Assembly: GCA_910588655.1 (NCBI GenBank)
Contig: CAJUPJ010000014.1
Coordinates: forward strand, 18,551-82,550
Length of the DNA stretch: 64,000 bases
Source: an uncultured Lachnospiraceae bacterium
Lineage (GTDB): Bacteria > Bacillota > Clostridia > Lachnospirales > Lachnospiraceae
Direction: 5' to 3'
Position 1 is the stretch's first letter; every line of letters begins with the position of its first letter. Made by a program: the position numbers and the translations under genes. Of this stretch, positions 27,368 through 37,472 are shown in pieces. The notes under the pieces were generated by a model. It was not told the DNA's origin, made no database searches, and saw nothing but the letters and a program-made list of their open reading frames with translations.

Positions 27368-28570
27368 TTACTGTTTCCCTATGCTTTCTTTATATATTTC
27401 ATCAAGTATGCATATTGCAACATCTTCTTTATCCATCCTGCCTAATTCCTTATAACCATCTTTTGTAATAATTGTTACTATATTAGTACCTGTGCCAAAA
27501 CCTGCACCTGCCATCTTAAGGTTATTGGCAATAATCATATCTGCGTTTTTATCTATAAGTTTTTTCCTGGAGTTTTCAAGCAGGTTTTCTGTCTCCATTG
27601 AAAAACCACATAGAAACTGCCCTTCCCTTTTGTTTTCACCAAGGTATTTTAAAATATCAGCAGTACGCTTTAATTGTATGCTTAAATCCCCTGTCTTTTT
27701 CTTTATTTTCTCATCTGCAGCTTTTACTGGGGTATAATCTGCAACTGCCGCCGCTTTAATTATTATATCACTTTGTTCTGCATATTTTGCCACTTCATTA
27801 AACATATCTGCTGCACTTGTTACATTAATACGGCTCACAAAAGCAGGGCGTTCAAGGCTGCAAGGCCCGCTTACCAGTGTAACTAAAGCCCCCCTCTGCG
27901 CTGCAATCCTGGCAATGGCATAACCCATGCTTCCTGTGGAATGATTGCTTATAAACCTGACCGGGTCAATAGCTTCAACTGTAGGGCCTGCTGTAACAAG
28001 CACTCTTTTCCCTTCAAAGTCCTTCTCAAAACGGATTTCCCTTAAAATATAACCCAGCAGCACTTGTTCTGACGGCATTTTGCCAGCACCAGTATCTTTA
28101 CATGCAAGAAGCCCGGTATCAGGCTCTATTACACCTATGCCATGCTTTTTAAGCTTTACAATGTTTTCCTGTACTATTGGGTTTTCGTACATATTGGTAT
28201 TCATGGCAGGTGAAACTATCTTTGTGCATTTGCAGGCAAGCAGCGTTGTTGACAGCATATCATCCGCAATGCCATTTGCCATCTTGCCAATTATATTAGC
28301 TGAAGCAGGCGCAACAAGCACAACATCTGCTTTTTTTGCTATTGCAACATGTTCAACACTGAACTGGAAATTCCTGTCAAATGTATCTATAAGGCACTTA
28401 TTGCCTGTTAATGTTTCAAATGTAACAGGATTAATAAAATTAGTGGCATTTTTTGTCATAAGCACATGTATATCTGCATTAAGCTTTGATAACATGCTTG
28501 CCAGGTTAGCAATTTTATATGCTGCTATACTTCCTGTAACACCTAATAATACTGTTTTGCCTTTTAACAT
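27368..28570 (-). CDS. coaBC: Bifunctional phosphopantothenoylcysteine decarboxylase/synthase
   Basis: A 400-residue fusion. The N-terminal CoaC flavoprotein domain (about 1-175) has GSIAAYK, the catalytic His in SVEHVAIAK, PAMNTNMY and the substrate-recognition Cys region. The C-terminal CoaB domain (about 185-395) has VLVTAGPTVEAIDPVRFISN and KAAAVADY. Together they make 4'-phosphopantetheine from 4'-phosphopantothenate, Cys and a nucleoside triphosphate. It is last in the pantothenate operon, 10 nt after panD. Confidence 0.95.
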   Translation of the reverse strand: MLKGKTVLLGVTGSIAAYKIANLASMLSKLNADIHVLMTKNATNFINPVTFETLTGNKCLIDTFDRNFQFSVEHVAIAKKADVVLVAPASANIIGKMANGIADDMLSTTLLACKCTKIVSPAMNTNMYENPIVQENIVKLKKHGIGVIEPDTGLLACKDTGAGKMPSEQVLLGYILREIRFEKDFEGKRVLVTAGPTVEAIDPVRFISNHSTGSMGYAIARIAAQRGALVTLVSGPCSLERPAFVSRINVTSAADMFNEVAKYAEQSDIIIKAAAVADYTPVKAADEKIKKKTGDLSIQLKRTADILKYLGENKREGQFLCGFSMETENLLENSRKKLIDKNADMIIANNLKMAGAGFGTGTNIVTIITKDGYKELGRMDKEDVAICILDEIYKESIGKQ

Positions 28571-28580
28571 AAAACACCTT

Positions 28581-28979
28581 TCAATTCATCATCTCTTCTG
28601 TTAATTTTCCATATTTTTCATAAGAAGAAATTCTGTTTATTTTATTATTTTCATCAACAAATACAACTTTTGGCTTATGGTATTTAACTTCTGCATCTTC
28701 CATCTGGCAGTAACACATAATAATTATATGGTCTCCTGGCTGTACCTGCCTGGCAGCAGCCCCGTTCAGGCAAATCATTCCGCTTCCTGGCTCTCCTGCT
28801 ATTGTGTATGTCTCAAACCTGTTGCCATTCTCAACATCCACTATCTGCACAAGTTCATATTCATATATTCCTGCCGCCTGCATAAGTTCCGGGTCAACTG
28901 TAATGCTTCCCACATAATTTAATTCTGCCTGTCTTACAACAGCACGGTGGATTTTGCCTTTTAACATTGTAACTAACAT
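28581..28979 (-). CDS. panD: Aspartate 1-decarboxylase proenzyme
   Basis: A 132-residue pyruvoyl enzyme that makes beta-alanine. The self-cleavage site is Gly24-Ser25 in NYVGSITVD, the same numbering as E. coli PanD, which supports the ATG at 28979 (GGGGGAGG just upstream). [11 protein letters not shown] and [16 protein letters not shown] are conserved. It lies 11 nt after panC. Confidence 0.94.
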   Translation of the reverse strand: MLVTMLKGKIHRAVVRQAELNYVGSITVDPELMQAAGIYEYELVQIVDVENGNRFETYTIAGEPGSGMICLNGAAARQVQPGDHIIIMCYCQMEDAEVKYHKPKVVFVDENNKINRISSYEKYGKLTEEMMN

Positions 28980-28990
28980 ATATCCTCCCC

Positions 28991-29839
28991 CTAATCCTCT
29001 AATGCAATAAAGTTATCTATAAGCCTTGTCTTTCCTATAAATACAGCAACTGCAACAAGAACCGGGCCGTCAATGTTCTGGACAGGCTCTAATAAATCCC
29101 AGTTCACAACCTCTACATAATCGGTTCTTGCCAGGGGTTCAGCATTAATTATAGAAGACACTTTTTCTTTTATCCTGACAGCATCCCTTTCACCTGCATC
29201 TATAAGCTTCCTGCCTTCTGAAAGCGCCCTGTTTAATACAAGTGCTGCCTGCCTCTCCTCTTTGTTAAGGTAAGTATTACGTGAACTTTTGGCAAGCCCG
29301 TCCTCTTCCCTTATAATTGGACAGCCTTTAATCTCTATTCCATAGCTTAAATCATCAGCCATATGGCGTATAACTGCAAGCTGCTGTGCATCTTTCTGCC
29401 CAAAATATGCCCTGTCTGGCATTACAATATTAAACAGCTTTGCAACTACTGTACACACCCCCCTGAAATGTATGGGCCTGCTTTTGCCACAAAGCCCTCC
29501 TGTAAGAGTATCCATATCTACATATGATGAGAAACCATTATGGTACATTTCAGAAGGTTCTGGATGGAATATTAAGCTTGCTCCTGCTTCTTCACATAAA
29601 GCGGCATCCCTGTCCATATCCCTTGGATAACTTTCAAGGTCTTCTGACGGCCCGAACTGCATCGGGTTTACAAATACACTCACCACAACCCTGTCATTCT
29701 CAGAAACTGCACGGGTTATAAGGCTTTTATGCCCTTCATGCAGATAGCCCATAGTTGGCACAAGCCCTACAGAAAGCCCCTGTCTTCTCCATTCATTAAC
29801 CTGTTCCCTGGCTTCTTTAACAGTTACTGCAATCTTCAT
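28991..29839 (-). CDS. panC: Pantothenate synthetase
   Basis: A 282-residue ligase that joins pantoate and beta-alanine using ATP. It has the nucleotidyltransferase HIGH-like motif in [15 protein letters not shown] (about residues 25-39), [25 protein letters not shown], and the KMSKS-equivalent SSRNTYLN. It lies 18 nt after panB in the same operon. Confidence 0.95.
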   Translation of the reverse strand: MKIAVTVKEAREQVNEWRRQGLSVGLVPTMGYLHEGHKSLITRAVSENDRVVVSVFVNPMQFGPSEDLESYPRDMDRDAALCEEAGASLIFHPEPSEMYHNGFSSYVDMDTLTGGLCGKSRPIHFRGVCTVVAKLFNIVMPDRAYFGQKDAQQLAVIRHMADDLSYGIEIKGCPIIREEDGLAKSSRNTYLNKEERQAALVLNRALSEGRKLIDAGERDAVRIKEKVSSIINAEPLARTDYVEVVNWDLLEPVQNIDGPVLVAVAVFIGKTRLIDNFIALED

Positions 29840-29857
29840 CTCTTTACTCCGTCCTTT

Positions 29858-30685
29858 TTAATATAATTTTCCAAGCACTTCATCATCAATCTTAAATACG
29901 TGCTCTTCTGATGGAAATGTCCCGTCTGCCACTTCTTTTTTATAATCTGCAAATGCTTCTTTCATAACAGCACCAACATCTGCAAATTTCTTAACAAATT
30001 TTGGCATATAAGCAGAAAACATCCCAAGCATATCCTGGTATACAAGTACCTGGCCATCACATCCGTTCCCAGCGCCTATTCCTATAGTTGGTATAGCAAG
30101 CTTTTCTGTAACAAGAGTGGCAAGCTTTGCCGGAATACATTCAAGTACAACTGCAAATGCACCTGCTTCCTGTACTGCCAGTGCATCTTCAATAATATTT
30201 CTGGCTGCTTCTTCACTTTTGCCTTGTACCCTGTTCCCTCCTAATGCATTAACAGACTGCGGGGTAAGCCCAAGGTGTGCCATAACAGGTATTCCCGCAT
30301 CTGTAATTGCCTTAATCTGCGGACATACACTTCTGCCGCCTTCAAGCTTTACAGCGCCAGCACGCCCTTCCTTCATAAGCCTTCCTGCATTAACCAGGGC
30401 ATCATACTCATTTGTCTGGTATGACATAAATGGCATATCAACAACAACCATTGTAGTCTTTGCCCCTCTGGCAACAGCAGCGCCATGATGTATCATATCT
30501 TCCATTGTTACAGAAACTGTATCTTCATAACCAAGAATTGTATTCCCAAGTGAATCACCAACAAGAATAGCATCAATTCCTGCTTCGTCCATAAGTTTTG
30601 CAGTAGAATAGTCATATGCTGTCAGCATTGAAATTTTTCTGCCTTCCTCTTTTGCCATCTGGAATGTCCTGACTGTATTTTTCAT
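29858..30685 (-). CDS. panB: 3-methyl-2-oxobutanoate hydroxymethyltransferase
   Basis: A 275-residue TIM-barrel enzyme adding a hydroxymethyl group from 5,10-methylene-THF to 2-oxoisovalerate. Characteristic strings: [46 protein letters not shown] and [15 protein letters not shown]. It follows the DUF2520 gene by 44 nt. Confidence 0.95.
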   Translation of the reverse strand: MKNTVRTFQMAKEEGRKISMLTAYDYSTAKLMDEAGIDAILVGDSLGNTILGYEDTVSVTMEDMIHHGAAVARGAKTTMVVVDMPFMSYQTNEYDALVNAGRLMKEGRAGAVKLEGGRSVCPQIKAITDAGIPVMAHLGLTPQSVNALGGNRVQGKSEEAARNIIEDALAVQEAGAFAVVLECIPAKLATLVTEKLAIPTIGIGAGNGCDGQVLVYQDMLGMFSAYMPKFVKKFADVGAVMKEAFADYKKEVADGTFPSEEHVFKIDDEVLGKLY

Positions 30686-30729
30686 TATTAATAACCATAC
30701 CCTTTCTGCTATGCTGCAATAATTCCTAT

Positions 30730-31569
30730 TTATACAAACATGTCCTTTATCCCATTATAATCTTTTCCCGGGTTTTTGCTTTCTGCAATAGAAACCAGCA
30801 CCTTGCCAAGGCTTTTATATATATTAAACGTATTTTCATCATTTAAAATACCAATATGCCTTTCTACAGTAGATATGTCCCCACGTTCAACCGGACCTGT
30901 AAGTGCCTGGGCTGTCCCATTTTCCAGTACAGAGTTTACATTATTAAGTATTACGGGTGCAAGAAGCTTGATTGCATCACTTTCATTAAACCCACATTCT
31001 TTAAGAAGCTGCAACGCTATATGCAATATACCTGTAACATAATTGCTTGCAAATGCGGCTGCTGCATGGTATTTTGCTTTATCACATGGATTAATTACAA
31101 ATACCTTATGGTGCAGCGCTTCAAAAAGCTTTTTCATTTCCTGTACTGCCCTTTCCTGTCCTTCAACAGACAGACATGCTGTATTAAATTGTAAATAGGA
31201 TGTATATTTACTGCTGAATGCATACATAGGATGTACTGAACAGCAGGACGCACCTGTACTGCCAGACTTTGAAAAAATACCAGATGATAATGAACCACTA
31301 AAATGACAGACAATTTTATCTTTTAAATTATAATGTCTTATACACTCCCACACTTCACTAATAACACCGTCTGGTGTAGTGATAAATATTGTATCACAAT
31401 TATTTACAAGGGTTTCTAAATCACAAAAAGCCCTGGACTGTGTAAAAGTCGCCGCATCGTCAGCGCTCTGCCATGTCCTGCTATAATAGCCGGCAACCGT
31501 GGCATACCCGGAAAGGTATTTCCCAAGGGTACAGCCAGTCCTGCCAGCCCCAATAAAGCCAATAACCAA
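30730..31569 (-). CDS. Rossmann/DUF2520 protein, candidate PanG-type ketopantoate reductase
   Basis: A 279-residue protein with an N-terminal NAD(P)-binding Rossmann fold ([18 protein letters not shown]) and a C-terminal DUF2520 helical domain (about residues 125-270; HPMYAFSS and [15 protein letters not shown]). It starts the pan operon. No panE is visible, and ketopantoate reduction is the only pantothenate step otherwise missing here. A non-PanE ketopantoate reductase, PanG, is known in Francisella and Enterococcus; that this protein belongs to that group is from memory and context. The start is TTG at 31569 with AGAGGTGG upstream. Confidence 0.7.
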   Translation of the reverse strand: MVIGFIGAGRTGCTLGKYLSGYATVAGYYSRTWQSADDAATFTQSRAFCDLETLVNNCDTIFITTPDGVISEVWECIRHYNLKDKIVCHFSGSLSSGIFSKSGSTGASCCSVHPMYAFSSKYTSYLQFNTACLSVEGQERAVQEMKKLFEALHHKVFVINPCDKAKYHAAAAFASNYVTGILHIALQLLKECGFNESDAIKLLAPVILNNVNSVLENGTAQALTGPVERGDISTVERHIGILNDENTFNIYKSLGKVLVSIAESKNPGKDYNGIKDMFV

Positions 31570-31709
31570 TTAACCACCTCTTTGCTGTAAAATGCCATAA
31601 TGGTGGTGTTTTTATCATCTGATGCAGTTCCAAATATGGATACCACTCAGCAACTACGTTAGATAATATCACAAGAAAAACAGTTTGTACAGTTTTTTTT
31701 GTATTTATA

Positions 31710-31864
31710 ACGGACGGTTTCTATGCCAGAGCCAGAATATTCCGTACAGGAGTACGCTTCCGCTACGGCGCAATGTCATTTAGTTAAGAATCCAGGCAGA
31801 AAATATTTTTATAAATTACCAATATATGCAATTTTTAAAAATCTTTTCTTAACTAAACGACCTA
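31710..31864. repeat. Palindromic repeat family, shortened copy
   Basis: This copy has one outer arm (CGGACGGTTTCTATGCCAG then CCAGAATATTCCGTACAGG) and the GCAATGTCATTTAGTTAAGAA arm. TTTAGTTAAGAA (31779-31790) pairs with TTCTTAACTAAA (31846-31857). The core stem of the longer copies is missing. It fills most of the gap between the DUF2520 gene and the next gene. Confidence 0.7.
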
Positions 31865-31920
31865 GAAATTATCACCCATCCATTGTATAATGTATAAAAA
31901 TTAAAGGAGGATTTGTTTGT

Positions 31921-32283
31921 ATGAGCGTGGATTTGAATTTCTGGAAGTATAAAGAAGGAGTTACCCATAATGATAGCCAGGTATATAAAACAGCCTGTTG
32001 TGATGGTGAAATATTTGACGGTCTGGAAGACCTTCCAATAGATGAAATTATTGGGACAGTTTCATCTGCATTTTCCAGCTGGAATTCTATAGACAAGTAT
32101 AATTATGAAAAAGGCGGGGGTGGTTCATTCCAGATTTTTACTACTTCCCAGATTATCAGGTTTGACTGTTATGGCATGTTTGGACCTCATATGAACCTGA
32201 TTATTGCTCTTATGCATGATTATGGATGCCCGTTATATGACCCCCAGGCACAGGAAAGGTTTGATTCGTGGACAGACAGGTAA
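31921..32283 (+). CDS. Conserved hypothetical protein, 120 residues
   Basis: A 120-residue soluble acidic protein. The MSVDLNFWKYK start, the YKTACCDGEIFDGLEDLP segment and FQIFTTSQIIRFDCYGM look conserved, and I recall similar proteins annotated only as hypothetical in gut bacteria, often near accessory genes. There is no signal peptide or membrane helix. AAGGAGG lies 9 nt before the ATG. Its job is unknown; proteins of this size and composition are sometimes toxin-immunity proteins, but nothing here shows that. Confidence 0.65.
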   Translation: MSVDLNFWKYKEGVTHNDSQVYKTACCDGEIFDGLEDLPIDEIIGTVSSAFSSWNSIDKYNYEKGGGGSFQIFTTSQIIRFDCYGMFGPHMNLIIALMHDYGCPLYDPQAQERFDSWTDR

Positions 32284-32405
32284 TCAAGATATATTAGTGT
32301 TATTTGTAACTAATAAGTGGATTGAAAGTTTCTTTTATAGCCTGTAAAATTATAAGGAATGGTATTTTTTACTTATTATTGATTAACTGAAATGGAGATA
32401 ACGGA

Positions 32406-35288
32406 ATGGTTAAAAAAATTGATTTAGCAGGACAATGGAATTTTACCCTTGATGCCGCCAAGGAAGGTATCAGCAAGGAATTTTACAAGTCACTTCCTTT
32501 AGATACAATTTCACTTCCAGGCACTACTTCCCTGGCAAAAAAGGGGACACCTTCTGATGTGAGGGAAACGGGGTTTCTTACAGACCCATATCTTTTTGAG
32601 GGTTACGCCTGGTATTCTAAGGAAATATCTTTGGATAATGAAGACCTGGACAAAACTATCTTTCTAAACCTTGAAAGGACAAGGTTAACTAAAGTATGGA
32701 TAGATAATGAATTTGCAGGTGAAGCAGACAGCCTGGCAACACCACATAAATATAATTTATCAGGGCTGGTTAAAAATAAAGATTTCCGTCTGACAGTGCT
32801 TGTTTCAAATACAGATTACCCTACAAAGGGAGGACATCTTACATCGCCTGATACACAGACTAACTGGAATGGCATTATTGGTGATATTTCATTAAGTATT
32901 TATGACAGTATTTATATACAGGATATTAAAACTTACCCTGATATAGATAAAAAAAGTGTAAAGATAAAGGTAACTGTTATAAATAATACAGGAAATAATA
33001 CTACACTTATGGTAAATACTGTAGCATCACCTTGTGATATTAATGGATATACTGGACAAAGTGCAGACAGGCATTTAGAAAATATTCCTTCCCCTGCCGG
33101 GACATCTGTTTATGAATATGAATATCCACTGGGAGATAATGCTATATTATGGAGTGAGTACACACCTGTTATTTACCATCTGGTACTTACAATAGAAGGG
33201 ACTGCCGAAAAAGCAGAAACTACATTTGGACTTAGGAAGTTTTCAGCAGAAAATATGGACTTTCTTATAAATGGGACAAAAACTTTCCTGCGTGGAAAAC
33301 ATGACGGGCTTATATTCCCGCTGACTGGTGCTTTTCCAACAGATTTAGATGAGTGGCTGCGTATTATGGGAATTGCAAAATCTTATGGCATAAACCACTA
33401 CCGCTACCATACATGCTGTCCTCCTGCTGCTGCATTTACTGCTGCTGATTTGCTGGGTATATATTTAGAACCACAGCTTCCGTTCTGGGGAACTTTAACT
33501 GCGCCTGGTGATGAAGGACATAATGAAGAGGAACAGCAGTACCTTGTCAATGAGGGCTTCAGGATGCTTGATGCTTACGGCAACCATGCCTCTTATTGTA
33601 TGATGTCCCTCGGCAATGAATTATGGGGAAGCAAGGAACGTATGGCAGAAATTATTACAGCTTATAAAAATACTGATAACAGGCATCTTTATACACAAGG
33701 TTCTAATAATTTCCAGCATACCCCTGTTATACTTCCAGAAGATGATTTCTTTGTTGGTGTACGCCTAAGCAAAAACCGTCTTATCAGGGGTTCTTATGGA
33801 ATGTGTGATGCCCCTCTTGGACATATACAGTGGGATGAGCCTTCTACAGACCATAATTATAATGATGCCATACATCCTTCTGACACTGGAAGTTCTTTAG
33901 CTGGCAGTGAAGAAGAAATTGAGATACAGTATGGCACAGGTGTAAAGAAAGTTAAAGCTGCAGACAACAGTAGTGTATTAATCCCTGAAATCCCTGTAGT
34001 AACACATGAAATAGGACAGTTTACGGTATATCCTGATTTCCGGGAAATAGAAAAATACACTGGCGTACTGAAAGCACGCAATTTTGAGGTATTTAAAGAA
34101 AGGCTGGAAGAAAAGGGGATGCTTGCCCAGGCTTATGACTTCTTCTATGCCAGTGGCAAGCTTGCAGTACAGTGTTATAAAGAAGAGCTGGAAGCCGCTG
34201 CAAGAAGCAGCCTGGTAGCAGGTTACCAGATACTTGACCTCCAGGATTTTACAGGCCAGGGTACTGCACTTGTTGGTATTCTTGATGCCTTTATGGACTC
34301 CAAAGGTCTTGTAACCCCAGAAGAATGGGCAGGGTACTGTTCAGATGCAATTCTTCTTGCAGAATTTGGCAAATATATATATACAGCAGGTGAGAAATTT
34401 AATATAAAGCTTGCAATGCGTTATTATAACCCTGAAAGCCTGGATGGCAAAATACTGGAAACAGAGCTTTCATGTAAAGACAATGAAACTGGCATGGTAA
34501 ATATAATTGGCACAATAGAAACAGAAATCCCTGAAGGAATAAAAGGACTTGCAGAACTTGGGAATATTTCATTTGACCTGCCTGCTGTTACAAAGCCGGA
34601 AATATATACACTCCGTCTTTCAGTGCCAGGGACAAATATCCATAACAGTTATGAGGTATATTGTTATCCTGTTAATGAAAATACAGAAACACTTAGCATA
34701 ACTGGCAGTACAGGCAGGATAAATGATACAGGCACAAATAAATTTTATATTACAAATAATTTCCAGGAAGCATACAATATGCTGGATAAAGGATTACGTG
34801 TGCTTTTTCTTCCAGCAGAAACAAAGGAAAGCATTGAAGGCTTTTATTGTACCGATTTCTGGTGCTACCCTATGTTCCGGGATATATGTGAGTGGATGAA
34901 AAAGCCTGTTGCAGTTGGTACAATGGGACTGCTTATACAAAACGGACATAAGGCGCTTGCACAGTTCCCATCACATAAATATGCAACACCACAGTGGTAT
35001 AAAATAGTATCACATGCCTCATGTGCAATACTTGAAGATGTGACAGAACAAGGATATACACCTATAGTACAGATGATTGATAATTTTGAAAGAAACCATA
35101 AACTTGGCATTTTATTTGAAGGAAAAGCAGGAAACGGGAAACTGCTTATATGTACAAGCAGGCTTTCTGAAATCTCCTCTTATCCTGAGATTAAACAATT
35201 TATAAAATCAATTACAGATTATGTGTCATCGGACAGTTTTAACCCTGGAATGGAACTTGATTTGGATAAATTAAAAAAGCTGTTCTGA
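32406..35288 (+). CDS. GH2 family glycoside hydrolase (beta-galactosidase/glucuronidase type)
   Basis: A 960-residue protein. The order is: jelly-roll sugar-binding domain (about 1-165; DLAGQWNF, PGTTS), immunoglobulin-like domain (about 170-275), TIM barrel (about 280-620) and a long C-terminal region. The likely acid/base is Glu405 in SLGNELWG and the nucleophile Glu535 in VVTHEIGQF. The NHYRYHTCCPP segment fits a distinct GH2 subgroup whose substrate I cannot name. There is no signal peptide, so it is cytoplasmic. It lies alone, with no transporter or regulator next to it except a convergent LysR gene. Confidence 0.85.
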   Translation: MVKKIDLAGQWNFTLDAAKEGISKEFYKSLPLDTISLPGTTSLAKKGTPSDVRETGFLTDPYLFEGYAWYSKEISLDNEDLDKTIFLNLERTRLTKVWIDNEFAGEADSLATPHKYNLSGLVKNKDFRLTVLVSNTDYPTKGGHLTSPDTQTNWNGIIGDISLSIYDSIYIQDIKTYPDIDKKSVKIKVTVINNTGNNTTLMVNTVASPCDINGYTGQSADRHLENIPSPAGTSVYEYEYPLGDNAILWSEYTPVIYHLVLTIEGTAEKAETTFGLRKFSAENMDFLINGTKTFLRGKHDGLIFPLTGAFPTDLDEWLRIMGIAKSYGINHYRYHTCCPPAAAFTAADLLGIYLEPQLPFWGTLTAPGDEGHNEEEQQYLVNEGFRMLDAYGNHASYCMMSLGNELWGSKERMAEIITAYKNTDNRHLYTQGSNNFQHTPVILPEDDFFVGVRLSKNRLIRGSYGMCDAPLGHIQWDEPSTDHNYNDAIHPSDTGSSLAGSEEEIEIQYGTGVKKVKAADNSSVLIPEIPVVTHEIGQFTVYPDFREIEKYTGVLKARNFEVFKERLEEKGMLAQAYDFFYASGKLAVQCYKEELEAAARSSLVAGYQILDLQDFTGQGTALVGILDAFMDSKGLVTPEEWAGYCSDAILLAEFGKYIYTAGEKFNIKLAMRYYNPESLDGKILETELSCKDNETGMVNIIGTIETEIPEGIKGLAELGNISFDLPAVTKPEIYTLRLSVPGTNIHNSYEVYCYPVNENTETLSITGSTGRINDTGTNKFYITNNFQEAYNMLDKGLRVLFLPAETKESIEGFYCTDFWCYPMFRDICEWMKKPVAVGTMGLLIQNGHKALAQFPSHKYATPQWYKIVSHASCAILEDVTEQGYTPIVQMIDNFERNHKLGILFEGKAGNGKLLICTSRLSEISSYPEIKQFIKSITDYVSSDSFNPGMELDLDKLKKLF

Positions 35289-35306
35289 TATAACTATTAC
35301 TATTTA

Positions 35307-35348
35307 TGCAATACATGGAAGCGTTTTAAAAAGCTTCTATGTATTGCA
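35307..35348. terminator. Bidirectional terminator-like hairpin between GH2 and lysR-type genes
   Basis: TGCAATACATGGAAGC pairs with GCTTCTATGTATTGCA (one mismatch) around AAAA/TTTT-rich loop sequence. It lies between two convergent genes. Confidence 0.7.
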
Positions 35349-35361
35349 ATATAGTTAAATA

Positions 35362-36255
35362 CTATATAATTCCCTTAAATTCTTCCTGCTGGTATTCTTT
35401 TAATATATGTTTATACAGAGTCCTTGCAGCAGGAGCCATAAACCCGGGATTTAGTGTGGCAATGCCAATTATCCTGTATGTTTCTGGTTCTACCGGGTAA
35501 CAGTCCGTTTCATATGGTATATCATTCATAACCATTTCTGGCATAATACATATCCCAAATCCATTTGCAACCATTGCTATTGTTGATAAATCATCTACTA
35601 CATGGTAATTTGACTGTATATCAAGCGAATTTTCTTTAAGGAAGTTCTGTATATCTGCATCTGTTGACTCCCTTTGTGTGACAAACTGGTGGTTTCTCAT
35701 TTCACTGATTCCCATATAGTCTTTGCTGCCTGTCCTGGCTGTGCCTTTTGGCATTACACACAGAAGCCTGTCTTTATATAATGGCTGTATAGGAATATCT
35801 GCTGCACTTGAAACTGACAGAAACCCAAGCTCTGTTACGCCGTTTTTTATCCAGTATGCTACATCATCATATGTACCCTGGAATACTTCTATTGTTATAT
35901 CTGGATATAACTGTTTAAATGAATTCATTATATCTGGCATCCAGTTAGTACATACACTTGAAAAACAGCCCACCTTAACCTTGCCCTGTTTAAGCCCGTT
36001 AAACTCTGCAACTGCCTGCTGTAAGCTTTCATCACTGTTTAATACAGCATTGACATAGGGCAGCAGGTGGCTTCCATAATTAGTAAGGGTAACTCCCATC
36101 TTGCTTCTTATTAACAGCGAAAAACCAAGCTCATTCTCCATAGATGATACCGCATGGCTTATCGCTGAAGGAGTAAGCCCCAGTATATCTGCCGCTTTCC
36201 TGAAACTCCCCTGCTCTGCTACTGTTTTAAATACCTGGTATGTTAGTAAAGTCAT
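35362..36255 (-). CDS. LysR family transcriptional regulator
   Basis: A 297-residue LysR protein. The winged helix (about residues 1-60) has FKTVAEQGSFRKAADILGLTPSAISHAVSSMENELG, and the effector domain (about 85-295) has KVGCFSSVCTNWMPDIM at its start. ATG at 36255 is preferred; an upstream ATG at 36276 lies inside the end of porB. It begins 3 nt after the porB stop, so the two are almost certainly one transcript, and porB is a plausible autoregulated target. The inducer is unknown. Confidence 0.85.
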   Translation of the reverse strand: MTLLTYQVFKTVAEQGSFRKAADILGLTPSAISHAVSSMENELGFSLLIRSKMGVTLTNYGSHLLPYVNAVLNSDESLQQAVAEFNGLKQGKVKVGCFSSVCTNWMPDIMNSFKQLYPDITIEVFQGTYDDVAYWIKNGVTELGFLSVSSAADIPIQPLYKDRLLCVMPKGTARTGSKDYMGISEMRNHQFVTQRESTDADIQNFLKENSLDIQSNYHVVDDLSTIAMVANGFGICIMPEMVMNDIPYETDCYPVEPETYRIIGIATLNPGFMAPAARTLYKHILKEYQQEEFKGII

Positions 36256-36257
36256 AT

Positions 36258-37205
36258 TTATGCTGCCCTGGCGCATTTATAAAGCAGGTCTTCCCAGCGC
36301 CTGTCAACCTCTGCCTGGAACTGCTCTATAAGCCCTTCATTGCCTTTTTTAAATAAATGTTTAAATCTTCCCTGCACCTTCAAGAAGTCTTCTATTGGAA
36401 GTTTATTCTTTGGCTGGTATGACAATATCCATTTGCCATGGTCAACCTCGAAAAGAGGCCAGTAACATGTTTCAACAGCGAGCCTGCATATTTCCATAAT
36501 TTCAGAGGTTTCATACCTCCAGCCGCGTGGGCATGGTGTCATTATATTAAGGAATGATGCACCCTCTGTATATATTGCCTTTTCAGATTTCATATGTATA
36601 TCTTTAAAGTCCTTAGTAAGTGTAGTCTGTGCAACGTAAGGAACGTAATGGTCTGCAATAATGCTTGTTAAATCCTTGCGGTTCTGCATTTTGCCATCAG
36701 ACTCCTTGCCAACTGGTGTAGTTGTTGTATCTGCATACATAGGTGTTGCAGAAGAACGCTGTATTCCTGTATTCATATATGCGCCGTTATCATAACACAC
36801 ATATACTATGTCATGCCCACGCTCCATTGCACCAGAAAGTGACTGGAAACCTATGTCATATGTGCCGCCGTCACCGCCAAATGTTATAAACTTGAATGTT
36901 TCATCTGCTGGCAGTTTACCACGCTTCTTTAATGCCTTATATGCTGTTTCCACACCACTTAATGTAGCGCCTGCATTTTCAAATGCATTATGTATATAGC
37001 TGTCCTCCCATGATGTATATGGATACATAAAAGAGGAAACTTCCAGACAGCCTGTTGCATTTCCTATAACAGCCCTGTCGCCCTCATGCAGTGAACGCAG
37101 TACTGCACGTACTGCTATTGTAGAACCACAGCCGGCACACATACGGTGTCCCGGCGCAAGGCGCTCAGGTTTGTCCATCATTGTTTTTAAACTATAATCA
37201 CTCAT
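36258..37205 (-). CDS. porB: 2-oxoacid (pyruvate):ferredoxin oxidoreductase, beta subunit
   Basis: A 315-residue TPP-binding subunit. CAGCG (about residues 23-27) is a cluster/TPP-proximal motif, FGGDGGTYDIG is the TPP/Mg motif, and YDNGAYMNTGIQRS is the family signature. It would pass electrons from pyruvate oxidation to ferredoxin. The alpha (porA), gamma and delta subunits are not adjacent: upstream is a divergent chemoreceptor gene and downstream a LysR gene. Partner subunits must be elsewhere, or it belongs to an enzyme whose genes are split. Confidence 0.9.
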   Translation of the reverse strand: MSDYSLKTMMDKPERLAPGHRMCAGCGSTIAVRAVLRSLHEGDRAVIGNATGCLEVSSFMYPYTSWEDSYIHNAFENAGATLSGVETAYKALKKRGKLPADETFKFITFGGDGGTYDIGFQSLSGAMERGHDIVYVCYDNGAYMNTGIQRSSATPMYADTTTTPVGKESDGKMQNRKDLTSIIADHYVPYVAQTTLTKDFKDIHMKSEKAIYTEGASFLNIMTPCPRGWRYETSEIMEICRLAVETCYWPLFEVDHGKWILSYQPKNKLPIEDFLKVQGRFKHLFKKGNEGLIEQFQAEVDRRWEDLLYKCARAA

Positions 37206-37472
37206 AACTGCCTCCTTATTATTTGCAAGACCTGCCAGAACGTTTTCTGGTACAGGTATGTTATCTTGTAATTGTATACCTGGTCAAATATTATACCACT
37301 GCTTTTTACATGGCACAAGTGCAAATAAAATAATACAAATCATGATATGTGTAACGAAACAGCAATGCTTATTTAAAAAACTACATTGTACATTCCTGCC
37401 ATAAGTGATAAAATAATATGTAGAAACTTATAAACCAGCAAAATATAAAACAAATGGAGGGAGTCTTGTTTT

